Source: an uncultured Candidatus Methylacidiphilales bacterium
GTDB lineage: Bacteria; Verrucomicrobiota; Verrucomicrobiia; Methylacidiphilales; CALFVM01
Reading direction: 5' to 3'
Assembly (NCBI GenBank): GCA_937928665.1
Contig: CALFVM010000128.1
Coordinates: 1-9,018, forward strand
DNA length: 9,018 bases
Part shown: positions 5,340 through 9,018 of the stretch, piece by piece
How the letters are laid out: every line of letters begins with the position of its first letter
How positions within the stretch are numbered: position 1 is the stretch's first letter
Notes under the pieces: generated by a model
Databases searched by the model: none
The model's input: the letters and a program-made list of their open reading frames with translations, nothing else
What the model was told of the DNA's origin: nothing
Made by a program: the position numbers and the translations under genes

Positions 5340-6336
5340 GTTGGCGGTGAGGGGTTTTGAGGCCTGTGGGTTTGCGTCCTGCGGGCCGCTTCCGCACGCT
5401 GATTATTTCCGGCAATGGCTGGCGGGCGGGCAGGCCGGGGACATGGACTGGCTGGCTCGTGGTGTCGAATCCAGGCTCGACCCGTCGGAGCTTTTATCGG
5501 ATGCCCGCACGCTGATTGTGGCGGGATTAAACAGTTACCAACCGCGTCCGGCGGGCCGAGGCATCGTGGCGCGTTATGCGCTTGGCAAAGATTATCATGA
5601 TGTGGTCCGGGCACGGCTCAAGGAGGTGGCGGTCTGGTTGGAAGGGTTTGGCGGACGGCAACGGGTGTGTGTGGATACCTCACCGCTGCTGGAGAAGGTG
5701 GCGGCGGCGGTGGCCGGGGTAGGCTGGCAGGGGAAACACACGGTGTTGATTCACCGGCGACGCGGAACGTGGTTGTTGCTGGGTGTGATTGTGAGCACGC
5801 TGGAAATCCCGGCGGATCCGCCGGAACCGGATCGGTGCGGTTCGTGCGACCGCTGTATCAGAGCCTGCCCGACCGCCGCGATCACCGCGCCTTATCAACT
5901 CGATGCCCGCCGGTGCCTGGCCTATCTCTCGGTCGAGTGCAAGGGACCGATCCCCGAAGAGTTTCGGCGGGCGATGGGGGACCGGGTTTTTGGTTGCGAC
6001 GATTGCCTGGATGCGTGCCCGTGGAACCGATGGGCGGTGGCGACCCGGGAAGCGGCCTTGGCAGCGCGACCGATGCCGGACCTCCGGGAAATGCTCGGCT
6101 GGGACGACGCGACCTTCCGTGCTCACTTTCGGGGCACGCCGATTTTCCGGCTCAAGCGTCCGCGTTGGCTGCGAAACGTAGCGGTGGTTCTTGGCAATGT
6201 GGGAACCTTGGAGGATCTGCCTGCTTTGAAGCGGGCGGCGACGGATCCCGACCCGCTGGTTGCGGAGCACGCGGCGTGGGCCATTTGTGAGATCGGGGAA
6301 AGGGAAAAGGCGGGGAGATTACCGACGGGCGTTTGA
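5311..6336 (+). CDS. queG: Epoxyqueuosine reductase
   Basis: The 341-residue protein (from the ATG at 5311) reduces epoxyqueuosine to queuosine at position 34 of tRNAs with GUN anticodons, using cobalamin and two [4Fe-4S] clusters. GDMDWLAR (43-50) is the family N-terminal motif, and VDTSPLLEK (121-129) carries the conserved aspartate D122 thought to be the proton donor. AGVGWQGKHTVLI (135-147) matches the cofactor region. The clusters use C176, C179, C182, C186, C202, C229, C232 and C236. A HEAT-like tail (about 284-329) fits the tRNA-binding C-terminus of QueG. The open frame extends upstream to 5029, but residues before 5311 lack homology because that stretch is aroK in another frame. Starting at 5311 keeps the first helix and overlaps aroK by 29 bases; TTG 5341 or GTG 5347 are alternatives. 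The other queuosine pathway genes are not in the window. Confidence 0.94.
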   Translation: MPTATAIRRELAVRGFEACGFASCGPLPHADYFRQWLAGGQAGDMDWLARGVESRLDPSELLSDARTLIVAGLNSYQPRPAGRGIVARYALGKDYHDVVRARLKEVAVWLEGFGGRQRVCVDTSPLLEKVAAAVAGVGWQGKHTVLIHRRRGTWLLLGVIVSTLEIPADPPEPDRCGSCDRCIRACPTAAITAPYQLDARRCLAYLSVECKGPIPEEFRRAMGDRVFGCDDCLDACPWNRWAVATREAALAARPMPDLREMLGWDDATFRAHFRGTPIFRLKRPRWLRNVAVVLGNVGTLEDLPALKRAATDPDPLVAEHAAWAICEIGEREKAGRLPTGV

Positions 6337-7380
6337 TCAATCCGCCCTGGTCGGATAGGCCCGGGAGAGTGGGTCGGGGATGAAGCCTTCGAGCGGGCGC
6401 TTGGCTTCGTAGAGGCCGGGGGCGACCTCATGGGCGGCGCGGTGGGCCATGCGGACCATCTCAAGTTTGGCGTCGAGATTGTCGATGTGATGGAGAAGAT
6501 GGGCCTCCGGGGTGCGCGGGGTGACGGGGGCTCCAAACTCGCGCTGGCCGTGATGGGAGGCGATGAGGTGGATGAGGTGTTCGCGGACGATGTCGGAAGG
6601 AGGTTGGTCGAGGGCGAAGGGTTCCGGGTTGGCTTGGGAGGCTTCGTGCCAGAGTTTGTTAAGGACTTCGATCCCGATGGAGATGTGGCCGACCATTTCG
6701 CCCAGGCGGGAGGGTGGGGCGAGGAAACTGTCTCCGGCATAGTCGTTCTCCCAGAGTTTGCCGATGTCGTGAAAGAGGGCACCGGCACAGAGCAAGTCGG
6801 GGTGAACCTCCGGGTAAAGCGGGGCGAGGGCCAGGGCGGCTCGGGTCATTTGGGCGGTGTGCTCGAGGAGTCCGCCACGGCGGGCGTGGTGATAGGCACG
6901 GGCGGCAGCGGCCCGACGCCATTTGGCTTCGTATTTTTCTAAGGCAAGCTGACAGACAAGACGAAGGCGGGGTTCGCCCATGGCCGCAGCGGTTTCGCGG
7001 AGGAGGTCCCAGTCTCTTTCCAAATCGGCCGCGCGCCCCGGGCTGCCTACGAGAACGGAGCGGATTTCGTCCTCGGGCAAAGGTTTGAGCCGTGAACCAT
7101 CGATATTGAGTCCGTAGGGGTTCCGGGAAAATCGGCCGGAGAGGCAGACGAAGTCTCCGACGGCGGCTTGTTCGAGGAAGGGGAAGGCGTCGGTGTTGTT
7201 CCAGATTTTGAAGCGGGCGGTGCCGGTGCTATCGGTCAGGGCAAGATCGAAGTAGGGTTTCCCGCCCTGAGTGGTGCCGGGGCGGATCTCGGTGATCTGG
7301 GCGGGGAAGGCAAGGTCCGCGGGAGGATCGGATTCTTTGAGCGCGGCGAGGGAAAGGGCGGTGGGGTGGGTGGGGTTCAT
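6337..7380 (-). CDS. yhaM: 3'-5' exoribonuclease of the YhaM family (OB-fold plus HD domain)
   Basis: The 347-residue protein has an N-terminal OB-fold (about 23-98), typical of nucleic-acid binding, and a C-terminal HD hydrolase domain. The family signature HHARRGGLLEHT covers 164-175, the metal-binding HD pair is in LFHDIGK (202-208), and GHISIG (231-236), SHHGQREFGAPVTPRTPEA (275-293) and HHIDNLDAK (297-305) follow. All expected metal ligands appear present. YhaM enzymes (about 310-320 residues) degrade RNA from the 3' end and also act on single-stranded DNA; the extra N-terminal residues here are a modest extension. The ATG overlaps the stop of the upstream nuclease gene as ATGA, pointing to co-translation. 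Its stop lies directly against the stop of convergent queG. A cytoplasmic role in RNA turnover is likely. Confidence 0.9.
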   Translation of the reverse strand: MNPTHPTALSLAALKESDPPADLAFPAQITEIRPGTTQGGKPYFDLALTDSTGTARFKIWNNTDAFPFLEQAAVGDFVCLSGRFSRNPYGLNIDGSRLKPLPEDEIRSVLVGSPGRAADLERDWDLLRETAAAMGEPRLRLVCQLALEKYEAKWRRAAAARAYHHARRGGLLEHTAQMTRAALALAPLYPEVHPDLLCAGALFHDIGKLWENDYAGDSFLAPPSRLGEMVGHISIGIEVLNKLWHEASQANPEPFALDQPPSDIVREHLIHLIASHHGQREFGAPVTPRTPEAHLLHHIDNLDAKLEMVRMAHRAAHEVAPGLYEAKRPLEGFIPDPLSRAYPTRAD

Positions 7381-8240
7381 GGGATTTCCAAGACGACGGC
7401 GTGATGATCGCTGGCCTCGGGTGGGACGTCGATCATCTTGGCGGTGAGCTTGGGGAGGCCTTTGGTGAAGATGTAGTCGAAGGTGGTGGGTTCGAACTGC
7501 TCGGAACCCCGCCAGGTGAAGCGCTGGTTCCGGGGAACACCGTCCCAGGTGTTGTGGAAGCCGGCACCGGTCATGAGCTTGACGACCTCGTCCCCGAACT
7601 GGCCGTCATGATTGGTGTTGAAATCGCCGGCCACGATGACCGCAGCGACCCGTTCACGGAAGGCGAGCCGCTCCATCTCGTCGATATGGGCAAGGAGTTG
7701 TCGGATGGATTCGTTACGGACGCGGTAGTTGACCTGGGCCTGGGTTTCGTTGAAAGCGCGGTTGCTTTTCAGATGGACGGAGTAGAAGAGCCAGACTTTG
7801 TCGGGTTGATTCGGAGCTTCGAGTGCGGCGAAGGCGAAGCCGCGAGTCATGGAGGTGAGGGTAGCCCGGAAGTTCTCGGACCAGGCGGCGACCACGGGGA
7901 GACGGGAGGCGATGGCAATCTGCTGACGCCAAAGGTCGCCAAAATCGCGGTCGCGGAATGCGGACACCACGCAGACCTTGAGGCCGGGAACGACGGACAC
8001 AGCCTGGTCGAAGGCGCGCCAGTCCCGGATTTCACTGCTGAGCAGGACGGTCGGGTTCATGTCGCGGATCAGGGATTGGACCAACTCGGTATGGCGTTGC
8101 TCCATTTCCGGAGTGACGTCGTTCATTTGCCGGCCGGGAAACCATTCGATGTTCCAGGCCACGACGCGGGTTGATGCCGGTGCGGTGGATGAAAACCAGG
8201 GGGTGAAGAGGACGATGAGGGAAAGAAGAAGAATGCGCAT
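7377..8240 (-). CDS. Exported endonuclease/exonuclease/phosphatase (EEP) family protein
   Basis: The 287-residue protein starts with a signal peptide: a hydrophobic stretch at about 3-16 and an AxA-type cleavage site after A22. The mature part is an EEP (DNase I-like) domain. AWNIEWF (28-34) contains the metal-site N30, SSEIRDW (68-74) the metal-binding E70, YSVHLKS (153-159) the conserved H156, and GDFNTN (205-210) the catalytic D206 and N208. FTWRG (241-245), FDYIFTK (254-260) and SDHHAVV (277-283) with D278/H279 complete the site. Relatives cut nucleic acids or phosphodiester and phosphomonoester bonds; the substrate here is open. The protein should act in the periplasm or outside the cell, unlike the cytoplasmic exoribonuclease encoded next. 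No clear ribosome binding site precedes the ATG. A weak TATTCT at 8265-8260 (minus strand) could be its -10. Confidence 0.87.
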   Translation of the reverse strand: MRILLLSLIVLFTPWFSSTAPASTRVVAWNIEWFPGRQMNDVTPEMEQRHTELVQSLIRDMNPTVLLSSEIRDWRAFDQAVSVVPGLKVCVVSAFRDRDFGDLWRQQIAIASRLPVVAAWSENFRATLTSMTRGFAFAALEAPNQPDKVWLFYSVHLKSNRAFNETQAQVNYRVRNESIRQLLAHIDEMERLAFRERVAAVIVAGDFNTNHDGQFGDEVVKLMTGAGFHNTWDGVPRNQRFTWRGSEQFEPTTFDYIFTKGLPKLTAKMIDVPPEASDHHAVVLEIP

Positions 8241-8387
8241 GATGTTGGGGTTTCTGCAGAGAATACGGATTCGGGTCTAGGCCGAAAGGGAAAAAGGTCG
8301 CCACTGGGCGATGCAAGCGGAAACCGCGGAGAGGGGTGTGGATCAGTTCTCGCTTCTCCCGTGTCCGGCAGGCATTAGGGTGAGGGT

Positions 8388-8930
8388 ATGGACTCGGTTG
8401 TGGTGGCGACAACGCCTTTGGCGCGGTTCCAGTTTTGTCCGGCCTGCGGATCGGAGGCGGTGGAGTCAGGCACGCCGCCGCAACTGGTCTGCCGGGCGTG
8501 CGTGTTTCATCTTTATTTCAATCCGGCGGTGGCGGCCGCGGCCTTGATTGTGGATGAGCAGGAGCGGCTGTTGTTGTTGTGTCGGGGACGGGAGCCGCGA
8601 AAAGGTTTTTGGGCGTTGCCTGGAGGATTTATCGATATTGGGGAGCGGGTCGAAGAGGGGTTGCGACGGGAAATTCGGGAAGAGGTCGGGTTGGAGCCGA
8701 CGGCGTTTGACTTTGTGGCATCGTTTCCGAACAGCTACCCGTTCAAAGGGGTCACCTATCCGGTGTTGGATCTTTTTTTTGAAACACGGGTCGAGGGGGT
8801 GACGGTGGTGATGGATGCGGAGGAATCGAGTGACCATAAGTGGGTCGGCCGGAAGGAGATTAACTTGGAGGAGATCGCCTTTCCGTCGTTGCGCGGCGCG
8901 GTTGCGGTGTGGCTGGGAAGGAGCGGGTAG
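8388..8930 (+). CDS. Nudix hydrolase with N-terminal zinc ribbon
   Basis: The 180-residue protein has a zinc ribbon formed by C17-x2-C20 and C35-x2-C38, then a Nudix fold. The Nudix box at 81-103 matches GX5EX7REUXEEXGU exactly, with G81, E87, R95, E96, E99, E100 and G102. Nudix enzymes cleave nucleoside diphosphates linked to another moiety, using magnesium or manganese. The zinc ribbon before the fold recalls NADH pyrophosphatase (NudC), but the protein is much shorter and lacks its N-terminal domain, so dinucleotide, sugar-nucleotide or ADP-ribose substrates are all possible. AGGG at 8377-8380 lies 7 bases before the ATG. The gene diverges from the exported nuclease across a 147-bp gap and is followed after 1 base by the probable miaA, so the two likely form one operon. 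Confidence 0.93.
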   Translation: MDSVVVATTPLARFQFCPACGSEAVESGTPPQLVCRACVFHLYFNPAVAAAALIVDEQERLLLLCRGREPRKGFWALPGGFIDIGERVEEGLRREIREEVGLEPTAFDFVASFPNSYPFKGVTYPVLDLFFETRVEGVTVVMDAEESSDHKWVGRKEINLEEIAFPSLRGAVAVWLGRSG

Positions 8931-8931
8931 G

Positions 8932-9018
8932 ATGGGTCCTGAGTCGGGGCCGGGGCGACCGGCCCATATCTTTCTGTGCGGACCGACCGGGGCGGGAAAA
9001 TCGGCGTTGGCACTGCGC
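8932..9018 (+). CDS. miaA: Probable tRNA dimethylallyltransferase (MiaA), first 29 residues only
   Basis: The frame begins with ATG at 8932, 1 base after the Nudix stop, and runs off the window. A strong AAGGAG at 8918-8923, 8 bases upstream, confirms the start. The visible residues give a short leader and then HIFLCGPTGAGKSALALR, a Walker A P-loop. The form GPTxxGKSxLAL right at the N-terminus is characteristic of MiaA, which adds a dimethylallyl group to A37 of tRNAs reading UNN codons. Other P-loop NTPases cannot be excluded because the rest is missing. The presence of queG, another tRNA anticodon-loop enzyme, in the same neighbourhood gives only weak support. Confidence 0.68.
   Translation, partial: MGPESGPGRPAHIFLCGPTGAGKSALALR

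Noticed and set aside
7401..8174. Plus-strand 257-residue frame opposite the EEP nuclease
   Set aside because: Glycine/valine-rich antisense translation without motifs; the minus-strand frame has a signal peptide and all EEP motifs.

Overview
The window looks like ordinary chromosomal DNA from a GC-rich, didermal (Gram-negative type) bacterium. It carries eight complete protein genes, one tiny lysine-rich protein gene, two genes cut by the window edges and one tRNA. A lipid A biosynthesis N-terminal domain (LAB_N) membrane protein suggests an outer-membrane lifestyle. The lysine/alanine/valine repeat protein and the overall style resemble Verrucomicrobiota or related PVC bacteria, but that assignment is an inference from general familiarity and is only moderately secure. 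There is no sign of phage, transposon, CRISPR or a defence island.

Left part (1-2262, minus strand): the N-terminal 754 codons of a large FAD-linked 2-hydroxyacid dehydrogenase fused to an iron-sulfur domain. The C-terminus lies beyond position 1. Next comes an AT-rich intergenic region of about 395 bp, holding several palindromes and a likely divergent promoter pair. It leads rightward into a 42-residue histone H1-like protein that ends at a strong intrinsic terminator, followed by tRNA-Arg(ACG).

Middle part (3106-6336, plus strand): a thiol peroxidase (peroxiredoxin), a GT2 glycosyltransferase translationally coupled to a LAB_N membrane protein, shikimate kinase (aroK), and epoxyqueuosine reductase (queG), whose start lies inside the end of aroK. 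The GT2/LAB_N pair points to sugar transfer onto a lipid carrier at the inner membrane. aroK serves aromatic amino acid synthesis and queG completes queuosine in tRNA.

Right part: a convergent minus-strand pair (8240 down to 6337), an exported endonuclease/exonuclease/phosphatase-family protein followed by a YhaM-type 3'-5' exoribonuclease, joined by a 4-base ATGA overlap. The exoribonuclease stop codon abuts the queG stop codon with no base between them. Diverging to the right are a Nudix hydrolase with an N-terminal zinc ribbon (8388-8930) and the first 29 codons of what is probably miaA, a second tRNA-modification gene.

I found no convincing previously undescribed system. The parts most worth a second look are the palindrome-rich control region of the tiny basic protein, the GT2-LAB_N unit without its usual partner, and the exported-nuclease/exoribonuclease pair.
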